This document shows, one piece after another, positions 5,685 through 6,083 of a stretch of DNA of 6,083 bases. Under the pieces are notes generated by a model that was not told where the DNA came from, did not search any database, and saw only the letters and a list, made by a program, of their open reading frames with translations. Origin of the DNA: Chitinophaga pinensis (GTDB taxonomy: Bacteria > Bacteroidota > Bacteroidia > Chitinophagales > Chitinophagaceae); assembly GCA_943331145.2 (NCBI GenBank), contig CALQKL020000139.1, positions 1 to 6,083 of the forward strand. Reading direction: 5' to 3'. Numbering within the stretch: position 1 is the first letter of the stretch; each line of letters begins with the position of its first letter. The translations under genes and the position numbers were made by a program.

Positions 5685-6083
5685 CTATTTCATAAGCCCT
5701 TGTATAACATTTTTTAAATCTTCTTTGAATAGTTCTGTTCCCTCCGTGCTTAAGTGATCATCATCAAAATATAACAAGTCTTTGTTGTAAGATATTTTTG
5801 CTTTACCATTTTTATACAGTTTATTAAAAACATCAAACACAAGTATGTTCTCATACTTTTTGGATAGTTCATCTAAATAACCATTGCTTTTTAAAATCTC
5901 ATCTTCATTCACTGAGATTGAATTATATCCATCTACAGGGTTTATTTTTAAATAAGAGATGAATTGAGAAGCATTGTTATTACCCATAAACGATAAAAGT
6001 GGGGGTTGGTTAATGGCTAAAAGCTGAATGTTTCTATTGCTTAGATATGCGATTAGCGCTTCAAATTCAACTTTATTTTCTGG
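5685..6083 (-). CDS. Probable SGNH-type acyltransferase/esterase, C-terminal fragment
   Basis: The minus-strand frame is open from the window edge (6083) to TAG at 5687-5685, giving 132 residues, so the N-terminus lies outside. The ATG at 5987 is internal: the frame upstream of it continues coding-like sequence (FEALIAYLSNRNIQLLAINQ). Near the C-terminus is YFDDDHLSTEG, the block V D-x-x-H motif that supplies catalytic Asp and His in SGNH hydrolases. It is preceded by ENILVFDVFNKLYKNGKA, resembling the segment before this motif in SGNH domains fused to OafA/YrhL-type membrane acyltransferases. Such proteins O-acetylate cell-surface polysaccharides. Whether a membrane acyltransferase domain precedes this one cannot be seen; a free-standing SGNH esterase is the alternative. 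It converges on metH and is unlikely to be related in function. Confidence 0.6.
   Translation of the reverse strand, partial: PENKVEFEALIAYLSNRNIQLLAINQPPLLSFMGNNNASQFISYLKINPVDGYNSISVNEDEILKSNGYLDELSKKYENILVFDVFNKLYKNGKAKISYNKDLLYFDDDHLSTEGTELFKEDLKNVIQGLMK

Overview
The window looks like a chromosomal segment of a low-GC member of the Bacteroidota. The signs are AT-rich DNA, no Shine-Dalgarno sequences before the genes, a perfect TAnnTTTG/TTTG-type promoter, methionine synthase encoded as two separate proteins, and arrays of CACGAAGG/CCTTCGTG microrepeats of a kind I associate with Bacteroidota intergenic DNA. I cannot place it more finely; Chitinophagales or a relative would be a guess.

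Layout. Positions 1-584 are the 3' part of recR (start outside the window). Positions 585-847 are a control region with a consensus-like promoter (600-631). The predicted transcript would start almost at the first base of an H-type RNA pseudoknot (637-702) whose topology and short motifs resemble SAM-II-class riboswitches. Next comes the first half of cobalamin-dependent methionine synthase (848-1858: homocysteine/zinc module). Positions 1859-2911 separate it from the second half and carry a repeat-bounded cassette. The cassette has two direct copies of a 68-77 bp repeat on the left, a small PD-(D/E)XK-type 'GxxExxY' protein gene (2114-2494), and on the right an inverted array with an exact 96-bp period. 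The second half of methionine synthase (2912-5614: folate, cap, cobalamin and AdoMet-reactivation modules) follows. A convergent minus-strand gene, cut by the window edge, encodes the C-terminus of a probable SGNH-type acyltransferase/esterase (5685-6083).

How the genes fit together. The two MetH polypeptides together match the single-chain E. coli enzyme in length (336 + 900 aa against about 1227) and in module order. All the diagnostic residues I looked for are present, so together they should make methionine from homocysteine and methyl-tetrahydrofolate. A leader that senses S-adenosylmethionine would be a logical feedback control. The GxxExxY cassette has no evident metabolic link and looks like an insertion that the operon tolerates because it lies exactly at the boundary between the two MetH genes. 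The most interesting points are the pseudoknotted leader and the cassette, whose repeat overlaps the stop codon of the upstream gene and whose arms could form a long-range RNA hairpin around the nuclease gene.
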